Part shown: positions 22,741-33,780 of the stretch, piece after piece
How the letters are laid out: every line of letters starts with the position of its first letter
How positions within the stretch are numbered: position 1 is the first letter of the stretch
Source: Lumnitzera littorea
Lineage: Eukaryota; Streptophyta; Magnoliopsida; Myrtales; Combretaceae
NCBI GenBank assembly: GCA_024138015.1
Contig: JAMXBB010000010.1
Location: 12,170,254-12,234,253 of the forward strand
Length of the DNA stretch: 64,000 nucleotides
Reading direction: 5' to 3'
Translations under genes and position numbers: made by a program
The notes under the pieces: generated by a model
Databases searched by the model: none
The model's input: the letters and a program-made list of their open reading frames with translations, nothing else
Told to the model about the DNA's origin: nothing

Positions 22741-23577
22741 AATCCTATTACATAACTGCCTAGTACTCTTATCTTTTAGGCATGTGCTTAATTATGGGAT
22801 CTCCACATGGTCCATGACCAATGATTATCTACTATTACAGAAACCTAGTATTTGCTTATAAATAAGGAAAAGAAAGGATTGTAAGAACTCTCTTACACCC
22901 TTCAATCTTTACCTACTAATCTACTTACTTTCCACATGAGCAACAACTTACTTAAACGTCAGAGTGGCTACGTTAAACTAACCTCAACACCACTTAGCCT
23001 TTTGTTCTATACTTTTATTAGATTAAAGCTCCACACCAAAATCACCCGATAGCACATATCTTGTTAACATATAGTTGTAACTTTTTGATTAAGTAGTTAA
23101 AATAGGCCTACTAGTATTTGTTGACTTAATTATTCATTATTTTTTGCTTGGGGTATTACAAATAGTATCAAAATCAATCCCTTATTAGTAGGTGTACAAT
23201 TTAGGTCTGGTTTTGGTTTAGAGAAAAAAGGTTCAAGGAAAGCGAAGAGTGTCATCGAGATGGTGACTTTTAATATACTTCTAAGATAATCTATTGGTAG
23301 TAGGTAACCTAACTCACACTTTGAGAAAAGGGAAGAAACTAGGTCCAATTGCAAGGTTTTATGATGAGGACGTTATATATTTAAAGGGTGAAAATCATGA
23401 TACCTTATAATTAAGTTGTCCCATATAAATTGTGAGAGATTGTGGTAATTCAAAAGACCATTATAGTGTATACCTTATCAATATATAGTTACAATTTTTG
23501 GGTTAATTAATTAAAATAGATTTATTAGTATTTATTTACTTGATTATTTATTATTTTTAGCTTAATGTGTTGCAGTT
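22741..23577 (+). mobile_element. Small TRIM/SMART-like LTR element
   Basis: A TATA-like gcttataaataagg (about 22,855) is followed by 'taagaactctcttacaccc', as in plant LTR promoters. The left LTR seems to end gtattaca at about 23,160. Just after it comes atagtatcaaaatcaat, a decayed tRNA-Met primer site (consensus TGGTATCAGAGC). The last about 125 bp (about 23,035-23,160) recur at about 23,450-23,577. The core between is noncoding and under 300 bp. The outer left end is unclear and the copies have diverged. Confidence 0.5.
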
Positions 23578-24925
23578 TAGTTACTCCTTGGTATGGAATA
23601 TCTATAACACAAGTTATTATGCATACACTTATTATTTTCAAAATAAATAACATCTTACTACCTACAATAATGTAAGAGTAGCTTTATTTATTCCTCGATA
23701 ATTATTCACTATTTATTAAAACAAATAACCAACTAATACCGGTCAAAATGCTTGCCAGCCATTAAACGAGGCATGAATGTGTTTTTCAATTTCCCCTTTT
23801 GCGAAATGTTTGATATGGGAGATGGCGAGAAGGTAAGAAACGAATATATTCCACTCCTGTGAAAAAGATACTTATCATGCCATATGTTTACAAGCTTACA
23901 CCTACGATAATGCATACAAATGAGCATGTCGATTGGCATGACACGGTAGTACACGTGAGATGGGAGACAACACGTTTAAGACGTCGCCTGGAGTACAATT
24001 ACCATATTTTCTCTCTTCGTATTCACACTTGCAGACGAAAAAAAAAAAAAAAACAAGTACTTCAAATAGAGTAAAATTAACTAGAAATTAAATAAAAGTC
24101 CACGGATACCATATCTTTTAGGAATCAAAATCAATGGTTTGGTCCCCTTAGCATAGTCATCCACGCATTTATATATGATACTAATTTGTCGTCTGATTGA
24201 TATTTGTTGATGGTATCACATCGACGAATTGCAGGATGAAATAAGGTTTAAAAGGAAAAAAAAAAAAAAAAAGTTATGATTGAACGCGTTAAAAGGTCTT
24301 TTCCTTTCTTCCCCTTTTCTTTTCCCCTAATAGTGAAGATCTACATGCTTTGCTCTACTAGAAAGAGTGCTATCGATACTTACATTTAAAAGGTACAATT
24401 TGTTCCATCAAAAGCGTGTGTCAATTTTCTCCTTTTCTTTTTCTTTGATAAGACATTTTTTCAGTTGCTTTGTCGGGCGTCAAACAAGGTGACAAACAGT
24501 TGATAGAGCCCTAAACAGAAGTGCCAATGCATCATACGTTATGAGTATGAAGTTTGCTTGAAAGAACCGTGGGAAATAGAATCATTCTTTTCTATTTTTA
24601 AATATTGTCTTCCGTTCTTCGACAATGTATAGTTGGTTTCAAGTATTGGCTTTCGGGCAAATAATAATTTAACTCCCTAAACCTCTGCCTAACTTTGTTC
24701 TCAACTCTCAAATTATATGTATAGACCCCCTCGACTATATTCAAGATCAGCATACGTGCATACCCATTTGATAATCCAAGCTTTTGGAAGATGAAAAAAT
24801 AAAATAAAATAAAATAATACAACAAAGAATATAGAAGATTCAAAAAGAGAAAAGCAAAAACTCTAACAAAAGGTTGACAAGTTGACAAACATCCAAAAAA
24901 GATGCATTTTTTACCACCTTCAAGA
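23578..24925. other. Low-copy-looking intergenic DNA, no gene identified
   Basis: No known domain. A purine run (about 24,038-24,053) and A runs near 24,260 are present. Less decayed than the flanking transposons. Confidence 0.4.
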
Positions 24926-24985
24926 TTAATTGCATGATTCATCACTAGGAGGAAGAGCTTTACCTTGAGTGATTGATGATGCCAT
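24926..24985 (-). CDS. Candidate first exon of an unidentified gene
   Basis: On the minus strand an ATG at 24,985 opens MASSITQGKALPPSDESCN then stop. The codons CTCAAG are directly followed by GTAAAG (24,963-24,962), a good plant 5' splice site, so the real exon may end at 24,964 with MASSITQ. A TATAAATA box lies about 65 bp upstream (25,049-25,056). A downstream exon may lie in 24,780-24,598, where an open frame reads VRQRFRELNYYLPESQYLKP. I do not recognise the product, and it may be a chance combination or a gene relic. Confidence 0.25.
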   Translation of the reverse strand: MASSITQGKALPPSDESCN

Positions 24986-25047
24986 CTCCTAACACACCAC
25001 CATCCTATGTGGCCTATGTAAGTCATTGATGTTAATAGGTCGTAGCC

Positions 25048-25056
25048 TATTTATAG
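25048..25056 (-). promoter_or_regulatory. TATA box candidate
   Basis: Minus-strand ctataaata sits 65-70 bp before the candidate ATG at 24,985, a normal TATA-to-start distance for a plant gene with a short leader. Confidence 0.3.
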
Positions 25057-25060
25057 AATT

Positions 25061-28000
25061 GTCTACAACCTGCTTGAATTTTAGCTTATATATAAACGAT
25101 TCATATCATTAGCCTATTATAAGAGTGATTCATGAATAAACCCAATCTATACAAATTGTTTGTTTTGGATATTTAGATATATGGTAGACATTGTATATCT
25201 ATAAGCTCAACGAATTTGGCCTATAGATCTTGGCTTGGATTCTAAACATAAGAGATTACATATAGTTGTTTATATGGAATCCACCCAAAGAAAATAAATT
25301 ATGATTGTTAACTTAAATTTATGTATAAAATTATAGATTTCTTCACAAAATAATTAAACATAGAAACCAATGATATTGCCATGCAAATTATAATAACTTA
25401 TTGATGCAAGAGATTTTCTTTTCCTTTTATATGTAATAGAAGTCTATATCCAAAAATTCTAAATGAATTTTTTTAAGGATTGTTGTCAATTTACAATGTT
25501 TTCACTTAGAGGGAATGGTTAAGTCTATTACATTAATCAATTCAAGGAATTAGAATTCCTTAAAAATTAAGAATCTTAATTCCATGTCATCACCGAAGAA
25601 TCCCAATTTTGAAGAAAAAAGACCTCCTTTGCCCCTTCCCTTCTTCTTCTCTCAACATTGTTCTTGACGTCACTTTAGTCCATGATAGCAACCAAAACTA
25701 CCTCTAATGCGCCCTACCATAGCGACCGAATAATTGTAGAGTACAAGAACTTCATCAAGCCGTTTGGGAGGTTGCCATTGCATGTGAAGGTTTCATTGGT
25801 GGTATTTGGTTTCAAATGTACAATAGTAGCCAATCATCAAAATTCAATCTAAGACTTCATTCGATGATTTTGTGCAAAAGTTTCCCTTTTTCTTAATCTA
25901 TAAGGCCACCAAACCCACAGCCCCACCCGCCCCCACCCCCCCCCATCCTAAATCTACATTTTCTTTCCTTTGAATTTATTTATATACTAAAAAATTTTAG
26001 AGATAGAAAGTGGACTGCTCTTTAATGTTTAGAGTGTCCTTTTTGGATTTGATTTGGTGCTTTTCGAACGAAATTGATTGTGTATTCTTGTTTTTTGTAC
26101 TCTAGTATTTATATAAACACCATTAGATTAGGTTTTATAAGACCTTTCATATTCGAATTAGATTGAATATCTTATACTTCAAAACTCTAATCATTGTAGT
26201 GAAAATGAATAGAAAGAAAGTAGAAGAGAGGAGGGAGAAGAGAAGAAAATCTAAAGTGGATGTAGTTGATGGAATTGATGGTACTATAGCAAAATTGTGA
26301 AGTGTTGATAAAGTTATGATAGATTTTAGTTGATATTGTAAGTAGTATAGAAAAGGATAATTCAATCATTTTCATTTTATTATATATCTATTCTTTGGGT
26401 TTTTTTAATATAATTAAACAAAATAATAACCATCACAACGTTATTCTTTGCTCATGAATTTTTATTTCAATGAGGCATTAATGTTAAACGATGGAGTCAA
26501 AAGAGTTGGTGGCCTAAAACTTATGTAAACCATAAGACTTTCCATTAGTATATATTGAATTTTCATTTGAAAAAAAAAAAAAAGCAAAAAAATCATGGTT
26601 TTTAAGCAACAGATTTTGCGTGCCTTCTTGAAAAGAGTTAATGATGATGCAAAATTTCAGTATCAATTCAATGTTTGAAACATAAACGTATATAATTTTT
26701 GGGAGAAAAGGAAAAAGAAAAAGAAAAGGACAAAACAATTCTATCGGCGGTACCTATCAACACTCGTGGAAAAATCAAAGGGCTATTTACAGATTGGCGC
26801 ATGTGACCAAAAGTATTGGAATAGAATCTCTGTCTCATGTTTCTTATGCAACTACGCAATGATTGTATTTAACCCTCAGTAGGAGGAGTAGAACAGACAC
26901 CACACAAAAGCCTATAATAAATATTATATATGGACCATAGTTAGTTCTTGCTGGCCACCTATCAACCGCTAGCATAAGTGGTCAGTAGTAACACAGACAC
27001 GGCATTGTGGTCTAACATAGACATAGACAGATAATACGGTATATATGTGGTCCCCATTCCAGGCATCCGAGGGGAACAAATCATGTAATAAAGTTTCCGG
27101 TCCTTACATTGTGTTCGGAACGCGGGAAAGTATTAAAAAAAAAAAAAGAAAGAAAGATAGTGAGAGAAAATAATTAAAGAGGAAGAAAACTGAAGGGAAA
27201 AAATTATATATTCTTTTATTTGTATTAAAATAGAAGGAATGTGGAGCAAAAATTAGTAGCTTAAATTTTTATTATAGTAAAACAGTATAAATGTCCTCAT
27301 AATCTTAAATGTGCTTTTTATTTAAATGGCACAATTACCATTTCTTATTAATTCCTTCCTATTTTCTTCACTTTTGGAGAGAATTATTTTTGCGATTTAA
27401 GAAAATCTTTTTCTTTCCCTTTTCTTCCACTCTTTTCCCAAACAATGGAATATTACTTGGAATTTCCACTTTCCTTCCCTTCCCCATTTCTTTCCTCAAT
27501 CTAACCATAATGTTAAGGGCATAAGTTTGTCCTGGAGATTCATTAATGCCAATACTACGCAAACCCTAAAAATAAAAATGTGTTCATGGAAGCTTGGAAG
27601 AAAAGAATCGTTTGTCACATTTGTTGGCTACCTATTGTGTTTAAAACTATGCTACAACTTTATTTTGATTTTCTTTTCGATTACGAGTAACTTTTCACTC
27701 GATATGATGATGCCAAAAATTCAGTTAATGTAAATAGTAACTTGAAGGAATTACGGAAGAATATATCAAAGCCTTATTATATTTCTAGTTATTCAATTAT
27801 GGCATCAATGAAATTTAAAATCAAGAAATATATCGAGGTAATAACAAATTCAATAACTTAGTAGGTTTATTTTCTTACTATTCCTAACTAAAATGGGTCA
27901 AGGAAAACACCCTGCTTGAAGCTTGACTCTGTCTAATTTACGATGATTGGTTCTCGATGGAAAGACCCTCATCACTATACGGTTATGTTTCACCACCAGT

Positions 28001-28069
28001 ATTTTGCAAGTACTCTAATAGAAATAACTGGTTGCCTTTTGGTTGAAACTTGAGTTCTCATAGGTGAGC
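25061..28069. other. AT-rich intergenic DNA, no gene supported
   Basis: Short frames here are low-complexity (runs of F, L, S from T-rich DNA). A C-rich stretch of 26 bases lies near 25,920. A/G-rich runs occur near 26,700-26,735 and 27,135-27,160. I see no known domain, tRNA or transposon end. Confidence 0.4.
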
Positions 28070-29060
28070 GGCTAGAACTAAGTAGATCCTTAAAGGAGAA
28101 AGGATCACTAGGTTTTATCAAACCTCTATCTTAACTCGTAGAGCTAAGAATAGAATTCTTGGATTGATGGATAATGTAGGAAACTAGCTACATAATCAAG
28201 CTCAAATACATTATGCTGTTAATGAATATTTTCAAGAGCTTCTAACTTCCTCGAAATTGGAAAGTAATTGGAGTAATATCTTAGTATTGCGTCGACAAAT
28301 CCTATTTCTCCTAATCAAGTACTTGCTCTCAATCAAAGGGTGACTCCAAGGATATCAAATTTGCTATCTACTCTACTAGTTCCTAGAAATCTTTAGGAAA
28401 CGATGGCCTTCATTCAAGTTATTACAAAAAGAGTTGATTTATCATTGGAAATTCAGTTATTAACTTGATTCTTGAAATCTAAAACTTTGGCACAATGCCT
28501 CCAACCTTGAATAATACACTCATTTACCTTATACCAAAGAATGGACAGGCTTCATCTCTCTTAGGTTTTAGACCCATTAGCCTGTGTTCAACCCTTTTAT
28601 AAGGCAATGACAAAAATTCTTGCAACCAGACTTAGACCCTTACTAGGAAATTTGATCCATTCTATACAGTCAAGATTCATTCCTTGTAGGAAGGATGTTG
28701 ATAATGTCATTTTGTTAAATGAAATTTTGCATTCATGTTATCATAAGAAGGGCTCAAAAGGTTGGATGTTGATAAAACTATATCTAGCTAAGGCTTTTGA
28801 TACTATAAAATGGGATTTCATTTTTTAGGCTCTACATACACATGGTCTTCCCGAATGGTGGGTGAAGTTGATTATGAGTTGTATCACTACCAATACATTT
28901 GAGGTTATTCTCAATGGAAAACTTCTCTCGCCTTTCACTCCCATAAAAAGAATTAAACAAGGTGACCTTATGTCAACTTATTTGTTCATTATTTGTATGT
29001 AGTTTATGAGTAGGGCAATTGAAAAAGAAGTAATAGAGAAGAATTGGACTCCTTTTACAG
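28070..29060 (+). pseudogene. L1-type LINE reverse transcriptase fragment
   Basis: From 28,070 the strand reads RITRFYQTS, RAKNRILGLMDNVGN and YFQELLTSSK, the linker of plant L1 ORF2 proteins. It continues into the RT: KILATRLRPLLGNLIHSIQS, RFIPCRKDVDNVILLNEIL, then KGWMLIKLYLAKAFDTIKWD, HGLPEWWVKLIMSCIT, EVILNGK and RIKQGDLMSTYLFIICM. These match the L1 blocks (QSAFVPGR, KIDLSKAYDR.EWDF, LRQGDPLSPYLF) with changes in key residues (D to Y in 'KIDL'). The frame shifts several times. Endonuclease and the FADD block are absent, so both ends are truncated. Confidence 0.8.
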
Positions 29061-30779
29061 CTAAGTATTGAGCAACTTGTGTGAAGCTATGCCACCTTAT
29101 GTAAAGCTTGTGTAATTTTTAGAGAAGAAAAGAAGAATTTAAAAGTATTACTCTTAATAACTAGAGTAAGAAGATAGTATAATAAAAATTAAACAATAAA
29201 TATCATAAATTTTAACCTTAAATGAGTTTGTGAGTTAGACATGAACATATATACAAACTTATGTATTAAACAAATTCGTAAATGGTCTAATACTAAACAA
29301 GAACCTAGACAAATTTATAAATAGATTTAAATGAGTTTGTCTCATTTTTTAATCATGTTCAGTTTTACTTAAACTTATTTCGAAATTGGCGAATCGACAA
29401 GTGAATTGCCAACCCTTCTCTTAGTAAATTTAAAGACGTAATGATTTTGTCACTATGATAATCTATCTTTTAAGGATGTAAAAGCAAACCTTTTGAGCAA
29501 AGATAAACTCCAAAATGAGTTTGGTACTGTTAGTGAATTTGATGAGTAGCTTTTCTAATTAGTTACTATCATAGGCAACAATGCAAAAGAACATGTAGTA
29601 AAAATGAGATGCATGATGGTGTTTTTAGTGTAAGATGCATATTGTATCTAAGAAAAGGCCATACATCTCTCAGTTTTTTGGTTTCCAATGATATATCAGT
29701 CAAATAGCAGAAGGATTTCTAATGGGGTGCTGCTGTTGGATAAAGACACAAAGGTTGGCACTTTTTGTGTCTTCCAAGGGTTCACAGTTACGGATGCAGC
29801 AATTCTATCATTATCTATGTGAGAAATCAGAGTTTTTTAAGTTGAAGCTTATGAGATATGCCAATGTGAGGTCATGATAACGTTATCCATTTCTCGTGGA
29901 GGTATATTTCCCTAAGGCAAAACCTTGGTAAGCATGACTTTTGTCAACATTGTGGTTTTATTGATCTGTAAATTTAAATAAGCATGGCTACAAACAAACA
30001 TACTAAATTCATTAAGTAATATAGAGTGAGTAGGATTGTTGTTTCCACAGGAATTAAATTAATTATTAAAGTAGCATTAATTCTATTATTATCTAAATAC
30101 TAAAAAAATAATAAAATGAATGTTTGCGAAATTACAAATACTAACTAAACTAAGCAAAATGAACCAATGATGAAGAGAACCTTTACAAGTTAATTAATGA
30201 TAAAGCCGAATCCACCATAATATACTAATCATATTATAACTGAATTATAAATACATTTACTTACTTTCTCTAAATTTGTTGAAGTGCCTTATTTTCCTTC
30301 TAAATAATCTAAATCATCTCCCAAATTATTAAATTATCAACCTATCATATCGACTTCCTAAATTCCTCTAGCTAAATTAATATGGATTCAAATTTACAAT
30401 TACTCATCTAACAATTCATAGTTGACTAGTACTTGCAATAAATTTCTCCGAAATTGCTTTAGACCTTTCCAATTCTTAATTTAATTTCCATGAAACTCTT
30501 ATGCTTAGAATAATTCTTGAATTCGCATATTTTTTGAATGAAAGACATTAAAACATACAGATGAGTACAACAAAATGTTAGGTAAAATGCATATAAAATT
30601 GCAACTTATCATTAAATAAGCATAAGTAGGTTAGTTAAATGCGTCACATGTATAAAATGTTTGAAATATTGCCAATTAGACATATGAGTTCTCTTACAAT
30701 AATAGACTTGTTCGATATGGCAGAATGGTTTTGTTAAGTAAATAAAAAATGTTTTAGAGTAGGGGCAATCCGAACCCTC
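29061..30779. other. No gene identified
   Basis: 29,060-29,420 has repeated 'aaatgagtttgt' words. 29,690-29,880 is less AT-rich with short frames (for example VGTFCVFQGFTVTDAAILSL) that I cannot assign. 29,990-30,560 is AT-rich. Confidence 0.35.
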
Positions 30780-31960
30780 TCTACAATACACCAAAACCCA
30801 TTGTCATTTGCTCACTAAATCACAAAAATCTCTCTTCCATTTCTTTATTTCTACCATCCTACCTATGTAAAAACTAAGATCTTCTAGTTCTTGCCAAAGG
30901 TAGCTAGTGATAAATGGTGATGTCATAAGTACTTCTCTTAGGTAAACTCTTGGTGATCCCTCAACTGTGAGTATTAGTGGATTTATAGAAAACCCCTTAT
31001 GGCATAGCCTATGAGGGCTCTTCAACACTCAAGTTAGTAAAGAGAGTATTTGAATTCTAGTAAATATCTTCTAAAAGGTCCAAAAGATATCTCCTTACCT
31101 GGTGGCCTTACTCCTATTTATAGGTTAAGGGAGTTGACCTACTCAGACACATGGCAAAAGAGGATTAGTTGTTATGGAATTTAACAAGGTGGTGCTATGA
31201 GTATGAGAAAAAATTTCTAGCTTCCTACTAGTTGGTATAGGCTTAGGGGATGGACCTATCCCATCAATAGAGGGTAGCCGCCTTAGCCTAGCGGCTTACT
31301 AGTAGGTTATGTCTCAAGCGGTCATTTAAAACTTAATGAAGAGAGAAAGAGATCGGGAAAGGAGGGTGAGCTTGGCTATGTTAGCTAACAAGCTCCTAGA
31401 GGACAATCTTGGAAGTAGAAACAAGTTATTTCCCTATAGTTGGTGGGTAAAATCCAAAGGTCATGGAGAGAGAGGAAGAAATCTCTAAAGTGCTTAGCGC
31501 TCAGCCCAAGCAGTACTGGTGGAGCAAAGGTGTGTGCTGAGCTGTTCTTTACTTGGACTGGGAAAGATTTGATGCAGTATTAGCCAAGCCCTTAGGTAGG
31601 TTTGGACCTTCAGAGCCTTAAGGCCAAAGGTTGACCATCAACACTTGCCTCTACTCTTCTTGGTATTGGTAAGGCAAGGAGGTTATGGCAAACTTGGGCT
31701 TAGGAGGCCAAAGCCCTTATCAAATGCATTGTAGGAACGAACATGAGTGGTCTTTGAAGCCTAAGGAAAGAGTACTACTGAGATCTTCTAGATGCGATCG
31801 TTGGCATGATCGCTATGAGTGATCTTTTTCAATGTTGCCCCTTCCAAGCATAGTAACAGTGCCTAGAGAAGTGCATCGCATATGTAATTATTAATGCATC
31901 TTTAGAAGCACTATAGTTAAGGATTAATGAGGTTATTAATGGCAGCTTTTCACTGCCACT
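30780..31960 (-). repeat. LTR-like segment, minus orientation
   Basis: The minus strand has a TATA-like cctataaataggag (about 31,120) followed by 'aacttgagtgttgaagagccctcat', which resembles the start of the transcribed part of plant gypsy LTRs ('acttgagcgtcggag'). Upstream on the minus strand, to about 31,960, the DNA is less AT-rich, as in U3 of such LTRs. No partner LTR is recognised. Frames at 30,612-31,028 are within this repeat and are not genes. Confidence 0.4.
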
Positions 31961-32449
31961 CTACCCTAGCCATTGGATAGGTCAGCAGCAATACGTGGAC
32001 GGCTCGAATTTCCCTCACGTTGGTTGTATAAAGGCTTGATGGGAGACCATCTTCTTCATTCCCATTTCATAGCTTCATTCATCTCTTAATCCCTTTAAAA
32101 CTTTAAGAGTGCGATGGAGTTTCTTTTGACCTTGTACACTGTGGCAGATGACTGAATCTAAGAAGATCATACAGAAGGAGAGAGTATACAAACTTAGGAT
32201 GCACCCTCACAGTGGGTCGTCTGAGTATTGATTGAGGGATGTAGCGGGTTACTTAATGTCTACGGATGGCCCTTGAATATCGATTGTAGGGTGTACGTAG
32301 ACCCCTTGGCTCCTCATGAGGTGCTTCGGTATACATCCTTTAGTCACTATGACATCGGTACCATAGATGCTCAAGCTCTCCCTACAAATGCTTAAGTGTT
32401 GCTTATCATCCATAATGTTTTTAGCACTGAGAGGGGATTCCTTAGTAAC
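31961..32449 (+). other. Promoter-like LTR remnant preceding the rbcL fragment
   Basis: A TATA-like tgtataaaggc lies at about 32,025 on the plus strand, followed by a CT-rich leader (cttcttcattcccatttc). This resembles the R/U5 of an LTR. No frame is recognised up to the rbcL homology. Confidence 0.25.
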
Positions 32450-32641
32450 ACTATGCTTGCTCTGACCGAAATCTTTGGAGATGATTATGTACTACAATTC
32501 AACAAAGGAACTTTAGGACACCCTTTGGGAAATAAACTAAGTGTCGTAGCTAATCGAGTAGCTTTAGAAGCATGTGTACAAGCTTGTAATGAGGGACATA
32601 ATCTTTCTTGTGAGGGTAATGAAATTATCAATGAGGATTGA
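32450..32641 (+). pseudogene. rbcL: Nuclear fragment of plastid rbcL (RuBisCO large subunit)
   Basis: The translation contains [40 protein letters not shown] and [17 protein letters not shown], an obvious match to the C-terminal part of RuBisCO large subunit. In plants that reads [57 protein letters not shown]. About 62 codons are covered in frame without a stop, but about a third of the residues differ. Nearly all these changes fit C-to-T or G-to-A. It begins abruptly near 32,450 and ends near 32,641, so this is a short plastid-derived insert (directly or via mitochondrial DNA), now non-functional. Surrounding DNA is retrotransposon debris. Confidence 0.9.
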
Positions 32642-33780
32642 TAAGAATCAACTTCTCAAACCAATCGCATGCAGCTAAGTTAGAGGACTCTAAGGACTCA
32701 TGCAGAGAATTCTAACTCGAAGCCCCATCCAGGATGAAGATTCATGTTCTAACCTCTAATTTTCACTCTATTACTAACCTGAATATAACTCACATGAATG
32801 CTAATTTAGTTTCTAAGTAGTTAAACAAACATATCGAATTACTAAGCATATAGGCCAACCAACTGAGCAACAATACTGTGACCTAGACAACATCCATGCA
32901 AACAAGCCTCAAGCAATTAGCCAAGTCGAACTCCTGAGCCGACCAACTTTTGACCCCAATCCAAGACAAATATTCTTTAGTAACTAATTAACTGAGCTCC
33001 TACTTGACCCAAATCAGGTTGGCTCTAACTACAGACCTTGTTTTCTTTAGTTCGTCCGAATGGTACTATATTTCAAAACATTAGCCACCATGCAATAGGT
33101 GCCTTCTGGCATAACATTCCAAAAGGATTCTTTAGTTTTTCATACAAAATATTCTTTGTCTTTTTTATCCTTTTTAGTATAATTCATATATTCTAATTTT
33201 AGTTTACCCTTTTGTCTTTTCCATGTTTGCTTGTAACTTTATTGGAGCTAGTATATAAACTCCCATTTATTTTATATGCAAACATCAACCTCATTATCAA
33301 AACCTAATATAAGTTCCCTTTTGTAAGAAACTTTAGTGTTATTATTTTTTTAACTCTTATATATTTCCTTTTGCAAAGATTAGTGGCGAGTGACTTTATA
33401 GCTCAAACCAATGAATCACATCCAACGAGCTATAGGCTGTATAGGATCTTGTTGATACATCATATTTAGCCAGATAACTCACGGATTTAGTAAACCCCCT
33501 TGTTATTTTCTTGTTCTTATTTGTTATGGTATGGCCTCCATATGTACAACCTCGGAGATGCATTAACTTCATTGGTATTAAAGAATGGTTCTAAGAGAGA
33601 GTATGTGAAGTTATAGTAAAGTTTTGGTTTATATTTGCTATTAGTGGTTATTTTATTCCTTTCATAGTTGCTTTAATGTATTTGTGCAAAGTAAGTTTGG
33701 AGTTGAGAGTTATGACGTGGAGGTTTATGTGTTGGTAAGTGTAGTTCTTATTGTTACTCTATTTTACACACAATGTGGGA
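32642..33780. other. Retroelement-like debris, no gene resolved
   Basis: Plus-strand frames such as EQQYCDLDNIHANKPQA and LSRPTFDPNPRQIF (32,860-32,970) look like a broken gag N-terminus, but I cannot assign them to a family. 33,130-33,780 is AT-rich with no coding signal. Confidence 0.3.

Noticed and set aside
26147..26859. Several overlapping hydrophobic frames
   Set aside because: T-rich DNA gives F/L/S-rich frames by chance; no start context, domain or splice signals.
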